A stretch of 18,080 nucleotides of DNA, taken from CAYLPU01 sp964385635 (GTDB lineage Bacteria > Chloroflexota > Anaerolineae > B4-G1). Of the stretch, positions 1 to 5,784 are shown piece by piece. Each line of letters opens with the position of its first letter. Within the stretch, counting starts at the first letter, position 1. The DNA is taken from contig CAYLPU010000104.1 of NCBI GenBank assembly GCA_964385635.1, positions 1 to 18,080 on the forward strand, written 5' to 3'. The notes beneath the pieces are model-generated. The model made no database searches. It saw nothing but the letters and a program-made list of their open reading frames with translations, and was not told the origin of the DNA. The position numbers and the translations under genes are program-made.

Positions 1-2
1 AC

Positions 3-647
3 GATGTCTCGTCTCTCTCCCCCGACGATATCCAGATGTTCTTGTTGGGGATCAAGCAGGGCGCCGACCGGCTAAACCGGCTGGTGGATGATCTCCTGCT
101 CCTGGTGCGGCTGGACACCGGCCAGATGGCAAGGGATTTCCGCCTGGTGGCCCAGGTGCACCGTGATCTGGGCGAGATTCTGGAGCGCACGGCCTGGCAA
201 TATGAGCAGCAGGCGGCAGATTGCGGTGTGACGCTGGAGACTAAGGTGGAGCCCGACCTGCCGCCGGTGTTGCTGTGCGATCCCCTTTTCACGGACGCCC
301 TGGGGCAGCTGGTGGACAACGGGATCAGGTTCTGCCAGGGAGAGGGGAAGCGGGTGACAGTGAGTGCCCGAGCTGACGACGGCTGGGTGGAGGTAGCCGT
401 GTCCGACAATGGGATGGGAATTCCAGCCGAGGAGGTACCGCACCTCTTTGAGCGGTTTCGGCAGGTCGGTCGGGAGCAGATGGAACAACAGGGGGCTGGT
501 CTGGGGCTCGCTATCGCCCAGGAACTGATCCACCTGCACGGCGGCGAGATCATCGTGGAGAGCACGCCTGGGGAGGGGAGCACGTTCACCATCCGGCTGC
601 CAGTGGCTGAAAGAGATGTGAAAACGGAGTGTGCAGAAGAGCAATGA
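3..647 (+). CDS. Sensor histidine kinase, C-terminal part (5' end outside the window)
   Basis: This is the kinase end of a two-component sensor, which would phosphorylate an unseen response regulator. The frame is open from the window edge, so the sensor region and the phosphorylated histidine are missing. The first visible residues (GADRLNRLVDDLLLLVRLDTG, about nt 60-122) match the second helix of a HisKA dimerisation domain. An HATPase_c domain follows with the N-box (LVDNGIRF, about nt 310-333), the G1 box (DNGMGIP, about 406-426), the F-box (LFERFRQ) and the G2 box (GAGLGLAIAQELIHLHGG, about 495-548). The N-box has Gly where Ala is usual, which is tolerated. The protein ends with a short acidic tail. 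Its stop codon overlaps the start of the downstream lipoprotein gene (ATGA), so the two are probably co-translated. The family call is secure; the signal sensed is unknown. Confidence 0.93.
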   Translation, partial: DVSSLSPDDIQMFLLGIKQGADRLNRLVDDLLLLVRLDTGQMARDFRLVAQVHRDLGEILERTAWQYEQQAADCGVTLETKVEPDLPPVLLCDPLFTDALGQLVDNGIRFCQGEGKRVTVSARADDGWVEVAVSDNGMGIPAEEVPHLFERFRQVGREQMEQQGAGLGLAIAQELIHLHGGEIIVESTPGEGSTFTIRLPVAERDVKTECAEEQ

Positions 648-1630
648 TACGCAAGACTCGGTCAGCCGTTATCGGGGGAGTGGGGCTACTGTTAGTGCTG
701 AGCAGCCTGGCCTGCTCCATCAGCGGCGAAGTCAACGTGGACGGCCCTGCTCTCACCATCCAGGCCGGCGGAGGGGAGGCCAGCCCCGAGGTAGAGACTT
801 CCACCGCTCCTCCACCAGCCGAGGCGACGCCCCCGCCGGAGGCAGAAACGTCTGATCCCGCAGAGGCGACGTCTCCACCGGCGCTGGAGACCCCCCAGCC
901 CACGGAACCACCGGCCGCCGCCGGCACGCCCGCGCCGACTGCCCCGCCACCAACGGCACCGCCGGTCGAGGTGCCCACCAATCAGAATCCACTGGAGGTG
1001 GCTGAGATTCCGGAACTGGAGGTCCCCACCCTTGACCCACACGAGGACGGGCTGGGCCACCTGGGCACCTTCCGACAGCGGATGACGATCACGTTCACTG
1101 GCGAGGAGAGCGGCTACACCGGCGTCTACCATTACGATGCAGAGGTCAACACCGCTGAGCAGGCAGTGCACATCACCGTCAGCGCTGAGGGTCCCGCGGT
1201 GCAGGAACTTCCTGCCAACCAGGCCCAGGCCATCTGGATCGGCCCCAGGTTATGGCTCAAGATCGGTAACCAGCCCTGGGTGCCGGTTCCAGAGAACGTG
1301 GCGGAGGCCCGCTTCGAGGAGCAGATGTACACGGTGGGCGATTTCCTGCCCTACGTGCTATACTTCCAGCGAGTCGAACCAGACGAGGTGGTCAACGGTA
1401 CTCCCTCGGCTCACTACACCTACGATGCCCAGGACCTGCCGACCCAGTACGGTACCGTGAACGGCAGTGGGGAGGTCTATGTGGCTCTAGACGGGGGCTA
1501 TGTGGTGCGGTATACACTGGGGGGGAGCGGTACGTTCGAGGATTACTTCCAGGGGAGTGGCACGATAAACTTGGTGTACGACACCTACGACGTCGGCGCA
1601 GGCATTGACATCCAGCCCCCGCGTCGCTAG
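644..1630 (+). CDS. Lipoprotein with Pro/Thr/Glu-rich linker, function unknown
   Basis: A 328-residue predicted lipoprotein. I chose ATG at 644 over an in-frame GTG at 629 because it gives a 4-nt ATGA overlap with the kinase stop and a normal signal peptide: basic MIRKTR, a hydrophobic core, and lipobox LSSLAC with Cys24 as the acylated residue. Residues about 45-115 are a low-complexity linker rich in Pro, Ala, Thr and Glu, probably a flexible tether from the membrane. Residues about 138-325 form a beta-rich globular domain (RQRMTITF, then LWLKIGNQPWVPVPE) with alternating hydrophobic strands. It resembles in style the LolA/LprG-type lipid-binding folds, but this is a guess from strand pattern only. 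Coupling to the histidine kinase suggests a role in envelope sensing or stress. The globular domain was not recognised as a named family. Confidence 0.82.
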   Translation: MIRKTRSAVIGGVGLLLVLSSLACSISGEVNVDGPALTIQAGGGEASPEVETSTAPPPAEATPPPEAETSDPAEATSPPALETPQPTEPPAAAGTPAPTAPPPTAPPVEVPTNQNPLEVAEIPELEVPTLDPHEDGLGHLGTFRQRMTITFTGEESGYTGVYHYDAEVNTAEQAVHITVSAEGPAVQELPANQAQAIWIGPRLWLKIGNQPWVPVPENVAEARFEEQMYTVGDFLPYVLYFQRVEPDEVVNGTPSAHYTYDAQDLPTQYGTVNGSGEVYVALDGGYVVRYTLGGSGTFEDYFQGSGTINLVYDTYDVGAGIDIQPPRR

Positions 1631-1734
1631 TCGGAAAAGCGAATTGCACCCGCCGAAAGTCCCGCTCCAATTCAGCCCGCCACCCGGGTGTTGCTCCAAC
1701 GCCAGCAGGCACAACCGCTCGAAGAGTTCCATCC

Positions 1735-2668
1735 CTAGCGCCGGTTGACCAGCCAGACGCCGCCAACGAGGATGGCCGCACCGACGACCAGGGCCGGAGT
1801 GATGGGCTCATCCAGCAGCCAACGGCTGAAGGTGACGGCGAACATAGGTACGAAGTAGATGAAGCCTGCCACACGCCCAGCCGGCATCCGCTCCAATGCA
1901 CTAAACCAGACGGCGAAGGCAAAGACGGTGCAGGGCCACGCCAGGAATAGCACCGACCACCAGAAAGGAGGCGGGCAAGACTGGCAGTTGAACCAGGAGT
2001 GAGGGACGCACGAAGACCAGGGAGAACAAACCGGCAAAGGTCGTCGAGATGCCGGTTACCAATAGCGGAGGGTGACGTTCCACCAGCGCTTTGCCCGACA
2101 CAGTGTAGATGGCCCAACAGACTGGCGTCAGCATGGTGATGAAGGCGTACCCCACATCGTCCAGCGTCATAGCGCGCCCACTGCCCCAGCGGATGATGAC
2201 GGACAGCCCCCCGAAGGCGACGGCCAGCCCCAGCGCCCGGTGCCAGGCAAACCGCTTGCCCAGGAAGATCAGCGAGAGGGCATGAGTGAAGACGGGGTTC
2301 AGCGCGATGATCAGGCTGGCGGTCCCGGCGGCGACGCGGGTCTCGCCCCAGCCCAGGAAGATGTTGCAGAGCACCGGGCCGATCAGCCCCAGCAGCGGTA
2401 ACCGCCAGCCTTCGGTGCGGATCATCTGCCAGACCTGACGGGAGCGCGTGGGCAGCAGCAGCACGGCGAAGGTGAGCGCCGCGGGTATGAAGCGCACGGC
2501 GACCAGTTCCAGCGGCGTCACGTACTCGACGACGTGCTTGATGGCGATGAAAGAGTTGCCCCAGATGAGGGTGACGAGGATGAGCAGGGTCGTCCAGAGG
2601 GCGGCCCCGCCGGACAAGCGGTGGCTGTCACGGGTGCGCAGGCTGCTGGAATGAGATGAGCGATCCAC
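1735..2668 (-). pseudogene. EamA/DMT-family transporter broken by a one-base frameshift
   Basis: This belongs to the drug/metabolite transporter superfamily (two EamA repeats, about ten membrane helices), which exports small metabolites or amino acids. GTG at 2668 has a perfect AGGAGG (2676-2681) seven bases upstream. The first frame runs to 1901 and carries repeat one (LIWGNSFIAIKHVVEYVTPLE) and most of repeat two. The family-typical end (VFAFAVWFSALERMPAGRV, then a FVPMFAV helix and LLDEPITP) lies in another frame that stops at 1735. Dropping one base from the GGG run at 1973-1975 joins the frames into about 310 residues, the normal family length. Few other differences are visible, so the break is either very recent or a sequencing/assembly error. 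If real, the product loses its last three helices. The substrate is unknown. Confidence 0.85.
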
Positions 2669-2671
2669 CGT

Positions 2672-2869
2672 TCAACCTCCTACTATTGCTTTTCCTATCG
2701 CTTCCCTTTCCTCCTGCACCCGGCTAAGCGGTTTGTGTTCGGCGAGCCAGTACCGTAGCAACTCGACGCGGAAGCGGTAGCCGCCGTCGGCAGGTTCGAT
2801 CAGGTCTCAATCCTGCAACAGTTGGGGGGCGTTCTGCAACTCCCGAATGACGACATAGATGGTACTCAT
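2672..2869 (-). pseudogene. Decayed gene end with internal stop (winged-helix-like, perhaps an ATPase C-terminus)
   Basis: On the minus strand, ATG 2869 (preceded by GGGAGGAG) opens a frame of 20 codons, MSTIYVVIRE through LLQD. It then meets TGA at 2807-2809 and continues in the same frame for 45 more codons to TGA at 2672-2674. The part after the stop reads DLIEPADGGYRFRVELLRYW and then LAEHKPLSR. This looks like the winged-helix 'wing' and final helix seen at the C-terminus of some AAA/STAND-type ATPases, but that family assignment is from memory only. No ATPase domain is present upstream, where a TAA and repeat DNA follow. The final codons overlap the AGGAGG of the transporter gene, so this remnant probably once preceded it in an operon. 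It could instead be a 20-residue leader peptide plus chance coding. Confidence 0.45.
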
Positions 2870-3239
2870 CACTCCTCCCTTTCCAGCAATCGCTACACAG
2901 AGTTACACGGAGAAGACACAGAGAACCACAGAGATAGGGAGGTAGCCCGTATGCAAACGCTGTATTCTTTGCTGAAACATGGTATTGCGGGCAAACCTGT
3001 TTTTTTTCTCTCCGTGAAACTCTGCGCATCCTCTGCGCCGCTCTGTGTTCCTGGTTATGCCTGGGTAGTAACCTTCAGGATAAAGAAAACGGCAAGGTGC
3101 CGCTCGGCGTCAGTTTGCCCCAATGCCACGTGTGGCGTGCTCTCTACTTTCACTATTGTACTCATCCAGCGCCTTTTGTCCAGCGGTGCAGGACGACTCG
3201 ACGTGCCCGTCAGAACAGGCGAGACCCAAGTCTGCCAGG
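2870..3239. other. Non-coding region between divergent units
   Basis: I see no convincing gene here. The left half holds the decamer inverted repeat described separately. The right half has two small perfect inverted repeats: CGGCA-AGG-TGCCG at 3090-3102 and GCCAC-GT-GTGGC at 3125-3136. Neither is followed by a T-run. Open frames crossing this region lack family-like sequence or a good ribosome-binding site. Confidence 0.5.
2895..3056. repeat. Inverted repeat built of CACAGAG / CTCTGTG decamers
   Basis: The left arm (2895-2935) is a degenerate tandem of about ten bases: ACACAGAGTT, ACACGGAGAAG, ACACAGAGAA, CCACAGAGAT. The right arm (3008-3056) carries the complementary words CTCTCCGTGAAA, CTCTGCGCAT, CTCTGCGCCG, CTCTGTGTTC. 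The best pairing is TCTCCGTG-AACTCTG-G against the left arm. Between them are an inner inverted repeat (AGGTaGCCCG at 2942-2949 region against CGGGCaaACCT near 2988-2998) and a run of eight T at 3000-3007, which together resemble a long-looped intrinsic terminator on the plus strand. No open frame spans the element. Similar CACAGAG-word repeats are common between genes in environmental bacterial genomes; their role is unknown. Confidence 0.6.
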
Positions 3240-3268
3240 TTGTCAGGAAGAATGAGAGGTGATATAAT
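3240..3268 (+). promoter_or_regulatory. Sigma-70-type promoter of the toxin-antitoxin operon
   Basis: TTGTCA (3240-3245), a 17-bp spacer, and a perfect TATAAT (3263-3268). Transcription would start near 3275, inside the palindromic operator and about 40 bases ahead of the antitoxin ATG. Confidence 0.8.
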
Positions 3269-3270
3269 TA

Positions 3271-3301
3271 CATACTAGAAGTATGATCAAATGGTGCATA
3301 C
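3271..3301 (+). promoter_or_regulatory. Palindromic operator at the toxin-antitoxin promoter
   Basis: CATACT-AGA-AGTATG (3271-3285) is a perfect inverted repeat three bases after the -10 box. A third half-site CATAC lies at 3297-3301, forming a second inverted pair with GTATG (3281-3285). The position over the transcription start fits autorepression by the ribbon-helix-helix antitoxin, the usual arrangement in vapBC operons. Binding itself is inferred. Confidence 0.65.
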
Positions 3302-3316
3302 GAAGGAGGCGTCAAG

Positions 3317-3583
3317 ATGACCCACACGGCGCGAGTCACCCTGGTACTGCCTGGGGACCTGTGGGAAGAAGTCAAAAGGATAGTTCCCTCAGGCCAGCGC
3401 TCCCGTCTGGTGGCCGAGGCGCTGGAGACCGAAGTGCGCCGCCGGAAGAGGTGGGAAGCCTTTGAGCGAGTCCGCCAGTTGGGAGACGAACTCTTTGAGA
3501 AGTACGGCGAACTCCCCAGCAGCGTGGAGGAAATCAACCAGATGCGGGAGGAGCGGGATGCGGAAATCACCGGTCTGCGCTGA
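3317..3583 (+). CDS. Ribbon-helix-helix antitoxin (VapB-like)
   Basis: An 88-residue protein predicted to neutralise the PIN toxin encoded next to it and to repress their shared promoter. Residues 4-10 (TARVTLVLP) form the DNA-contacting strand, followed by helix one (about 13-22) and helix two (about 28-42), the MetJ/Arc/CopG ribbon-helix-helix pattern. The remainder is a charged helix (ERVRQLGDELFEKYGELP and a terminal EEINQMREERD), the expected toxin-binding tail. ATG 3317 follows AAGGAGG, an ideal ribosome-binding site, 7-8 bases upstream. The gene overlaps the toxin start by 26 bases, typical of translational coupling. The sigma-70 promoter and CATACT/AGTATG operator lie directly upstream. 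The family is confident from fold pattern and context; the exact VapB subfamily is not determined. Confidence 0.85.
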   Translation: MTHTARVTLVLPGDLWEEVKRIVPSGQRSRLVAEALETEVRRRKRWEAFERVRQLGDELFEKYGELPSSVEEINQMREERDAEITGLR

Positions 3584-4004
3584 CGCCAACCTCGTGGTCA
3601 TAATCGTAGTGCCGGAAGCACAGCGCCCTCAGGCGCTCTCTCTGTGGCGCTCGTGGCTGAAGCAGGATCGAGAGATTGTGGCCCCCCGCCTTCTTGCTTA
3701 CGAGGTGACGTCGGCCCTCTGGCGCAAAGTAGTGCGTGGCTTCCTCACCCTGGAAGAAGCACGGCGCGCTGTGCGTGCCGCGTTGGAGATGGGCGTCACA
3801 CTCCTGGACCCCCCTGGTCTCTCAGAGCGGGCTTTTGAACTGGCGGCCCGTTTTCAGCGTCCGGCCGTCTACGATGCCCATTACCTGGCCCTGGCCGACC
3901 ACCTGAACTGTCCCTTCTGGACGGCCGACGAACGTCTTTACAACACTGTCCACGCCGATTTCCCCCACATCCGCTGGCTGGGGAACTATCGGCCAGAGTC
4001 TTGA
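3558..4004 (+). CDS. PIN-domain toxin ribonuclease (VapC-like)
   Basis: A 148-residue PIN-domain protein, expected to be a Mg2+-dependent RNase that stops translation when not held by its antitoxin. ATG 3558 is chosen because it has GGGAGGAG just upstream, inside the antitoxin gene, and gives the family's usual length; the open frame further upstream has no PIN sequence. The acidic site looks complete: Asp9 in CADANLVV, Glu49 in AYEVTSALWR, Asp106 in AVYDAHYLALAD (with Asp114 also available), and Asp124 in WTADERLYN. The C-terminal FPHIRWLGNY is also family-typical. It runs convergent with the nucleotidyltransferase gene, 36 bases between stop codons. All four catalytic positions are intact, so the toxin is probably active. 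The RNA target is unknown. Confidence 0.9.
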   Translation: MRKSPVCADANLVVIIVVPEAQRPQALSLWRSWLKQDREIVAPRLLAYEVTSALWRKVVRGFLTLEEARRAVRAALEMGVTLLDPPGLSERAFELAARFQRPAVYDAHYLALADHLNCPFWTADERLYNTVHADFPHIRWLGNYRPES

Positions 4005-4022
4005 TGGTCGTATGGCGGAAAT

Positions 4023-4039
4023 CTGAAGGAGGACTTCAG
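4023..4039. terminator. Possible bidirectional hairpin between convergent genes
   Basis: CTGAAG (4023-4028) and CTTCAG (4034-4039) form a perfect 6-bp stem with a 5-base loop, exactly between the toxin stop and the opposing nucleotidyltransferase stop. There is no clear U-tract on either strand, so terminator function is uncertain. Confidence 0.35.
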
Positions 4040-4040
4040 T

Positions 4041-4724
4041 CTACTGCGCATTACTTTCAGCAGTTGGTGCCTTCCCCATCTCCACCTGGCCCAGATAGAT
4101 GAGAGATTCCAGGTCCTCCGCCTCGTCGGGGGCGTAGCGGGCCACAGCCGCCCGCACGCGTGCCAACTCTTCCTCCGAGGCCAGGCCGAGCATTGTGCCC
4201 AGGTCGCCGAAATCGCGGGTACGGGAGGCGGCCATCTTCATCAGCACCAGATAGGGGAGGTTCAGAACGGGGTAACCTGCCGGGTCCTGCCGGGAGTGGG
4301 CCAGGGCCTCGTCCAGCCAGGGGTAGTCGCCCAAGATCACGTCTACGTCCACACCCTCCGGCGACCGGGCCAGGAAACCAGGCATGGCCAGGGGAGAGAC
4401 GTGGCAGTACCCCGCTGCCTCCAGCCGCTCCCGAACCCTGTTGCCGTCCTGATAACGTACCAGAATATCCAGGTCTTTCGTGGCTCGCTCCGGCATGTAG
4501 GCGCGGGTGGCGACGCCGCCGACGATGACCCAGGGGATGCCCTGAAGAATGGGCCGCAGATTGGGCCAGGGGTTCATAGCCGTCCTCCTTCGCAGAAACT
4601 CGGAACCGCTGCCGGTGCCCGGCCGGATGCGCCGCAGGCAGAGATCTATCATAAAGCGCCGCTTCTGCGCCGGGGTGAGATGTCCATCCGGGGCAATAGT
4701 GGCAATCGCGGGTGGAACGCCCAT
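4041..4724 (-). CDS. MNT-like nucleotidyltransferase
   Basis: A minimal nucleotidyltransferase of the polymerase-beta superfamily, which transfers a nucleotide to a protein, RNA or small molecule. Counting from an internal ATG at 4577, GG at 20-21 is followed by KDLDI (Asp35, Asp37), the GGx(n)DxD metal site. A third acidic strand is DVDV (Asp77/Asp79), and LMKMAASRTRDFGDL is the usual C-terminal helix. Two starts are well supported: ATG 4724 (GGAGGA upstream, TATAAT at 4749-4754; 227 residues) and ATG 4577 (AAGGAGG upstream; 178 residues, the usual length). The extra 49 residues (MGVPPAIATIAPDGHL, later TPAQKRRFMIDLCLRRIRPG) match nothing I know. It could be a stand-alone enzyme or a toxin/antitoxin relic; no HEPN partner is visible. 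The substrate is unknown. Confidence 0.8.
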   Translation of the reverse strand: MGVPPAIATIAPDGHLTPAQKRRFMIDLCLRRIRPGTGSGSEFLRRRTAMNPWPNLRPILQGIPWVIVGGVATRAYMPERATKDLDILVRYQDGNRVRERLEAAGYCHVSPLAMPGFLARSPEGVDVDVILGDYPWLDEALAHSRQDPAGYPVLNLPYLVLMKMAASRTRDFGDLGTMLGLASEEELARVRAAVARYAPDEAEDLESLIYLGQVEMGKAPTAESNAQ

Positions 4725-4748
4725 TTGTGCTCCTCCACGTCTGATTGT

Positions 4749-4771
4749 ATTATATGATGGGGAGATGTCAA
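4749..4771 (-). promoter_or_regulatory. Possible promoter of the nucleotidyltransferase gene
   Basis: Read on the minus strand, a perfect TATAAT (plus-strand 4749-4754) would start transcription about 18 bases before ATG 4724. A TTGACA (4766-4771) lies upstream but only 11 bp away, too close for a normal sigma-70 pair, so only the -10 box is trusted. Confidence 0.45.
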
Positions 4772-4780
4772 ATGGCTGAG

Positions 4781-4855
4781 ACGTGAAACGTGAAACGTGA
4801 GGCGCAACTAAGCGCGCATTACGCTTTACGCAATACGTAGCGCATTACGTTCTAC
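4781..4855. repeat. Degenerate heptamer tandem repeat (intergenic)
   Basis: Successive 7-bp units from 4781: ACGTGAA, ACGTGAA, ACGTGAG, GCGCAAC, TAAGCGC, GCATTAC, GCTTTAC, GCAATAC. A 5-bp slip (GTAGC) follows, then GCATTAC and GTTCTAC. It fills the space between the divergent nucleotidyltransferase promoter and the ribosome-binding site of the ABC exporter operon. There is no coding potential. Confidence 0.7.
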
Positions 4856-4872
4856 GTGTCTGGAGGTAATAA

Positions 4873-5784
4873 ATGGGTATGATCATCCAAGTACAGAACC
4901 TGGTGAAGCGGTACGGGGACGTGGTGGCGGTGGACAATCTCTCCTTCGAGGTGGAGCAGGGGGGAATCTTCGGCCTCCTGGGGCCCAACGGTGCCGGGAA
5001 GACCACCACTATCCGTGTCATCATGGACATCCTCAATCCCGATGCAGGAAGCGTGACGGTTCTGGGTCAGTCCCCGGGCCAGGCGAAGGGACGGGTAGGG
5101 TATCTTCCGGAGGAGCGCGGGCTCTACCGCAACCTGAAGGTGTTGGACACGCTGGTCTACCTGGCCGAACTGAAGGGAGTCTCCCGGCCAGCGGCACGGG
5201 AGCGGGCGATGGGCCTGCTGGAGCGGATACAACTGGAGGAGTGGGCCGCCCGCAAGATCCGGGACCTGAGCCAGGGCATGCAGCAGCGGCTCCAGTTCGT
5301 CGCCAGCCTGGCCCACGACCCGGAGGTACTCTTCCTGGACGAGCCGTTCCAGGGGCTGGACCCGGTCAACGCGGAGCGCGTCAAGGACTTCGTGGCTGAA
5401 CTGCACCGAGAGGGAAAGACCATCGTTCTCAGTTCGCACCAGATGAACCTGGTGGAGGCGCTGTGCGATCGGATTCTCCTCATCGACCGGGGGCGGGCGC
5501 TGCTCTACGGTCCCCTGGCGGAAATCAAGCGGCAGTACACTCCCAACGCTATCCGAGTTCGCGCTTCCCACATCCCCGCAGACCTGCCTGGCGTGGTGGA
5601 GGTAGAGCCGGACGATGGGGCCTTCAACCTGGGTCTGGTGGAAGGGGCCAGTCCCCAGAAGGTACTGCGCGCGCTCCTCGACCGTGACGTGGAAATCCAG
5701 ACGTTCGAGGTGGCACCGGTGCCGCTGGAGGACATCTTCGTGGCCGTGGTGAGCGGCGAGGAGGAAGACGATGGACTGGCGTAA
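4873..5784 (+). CDS. ABC exporter ATP-binding subunit (NatA-like)
   Basis: A 303-residue cytoplasmic ATPase that would power the membrane subunit encoded next. ATG 4873 follows GGAGG by six bases. The Walker A motif is GPNGAGKTT (37-45). A Q-loop region reads YLPEERGLY (77-85), with Glu where many families have Gln, as in NatA-type proteins. The signature LSQGM (132-136) replaces LSGGQ. Walker B is VLFLDEP (152-158), the D-loop GLD (161-163) and the switch His189. Residues about 220-303 form the DUF4162-like tail found in this subfamily. The gene overlaps the permease by 14 bases. NatAB-type systems export Na+, peptides or antibiotics; which applies here cannot be told. Heptamer repeats lie directly upstream, and I found no clear promoter between them and the start codon. 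Confidence 0.95.
   Translation: MGMIIQVQNLVKRYGDVVAVDNLSFEVEQGGIFGLLGPNGAGKTTTIRVIMDILNPDAGSVTVLGQSPGQAKGRVGYLPEERGLYRNLKVLDTLVYLAELKGVSRPAARERAMGLLERIQLEEWAARKIRDLSQGMQQRLQFVASLAHDPEVLFLDEPFQGLDPVNAERVKDFVAELHREGKTIVLSSHQMNLVEALCDRILLIDRGRALLYGPLAEIKRQYTPNAIRVRASHIPADLPGVVEVEPDDGAFNLGLVEGASPQKVLRALLDRDVEIQTFEVAPVPLEDIFVAVVSGEEEDDGLA

Noticed and set aside
586..981. Gly/Ser/Val-rich minus-strand frame
   Set aside because: It is the mirror image of the Pro/Thr/Glu linker of the lipoprotein and has no independent support.
1681..1690. Palindrome CACCCGGGTG between convergent genes as a terminator
   Set aside because: It is only ten bases with no loop and no T-run, common in high-G+C DNA.
3462..3557. 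Longer N-terminus for the PIN toxin
   Set aside because: It would overlap most of the antitoxin gene and adds no PIN sequence; ATG 3558 has a strong ribosome-binding site.
4749..4771. TTGACA plus TATAAT as a full consensus promoter
   Set aside because: Both boxes are perfect but only 11 bp apart, outside the 16-18 bp needed, so only the -10 box was kept.
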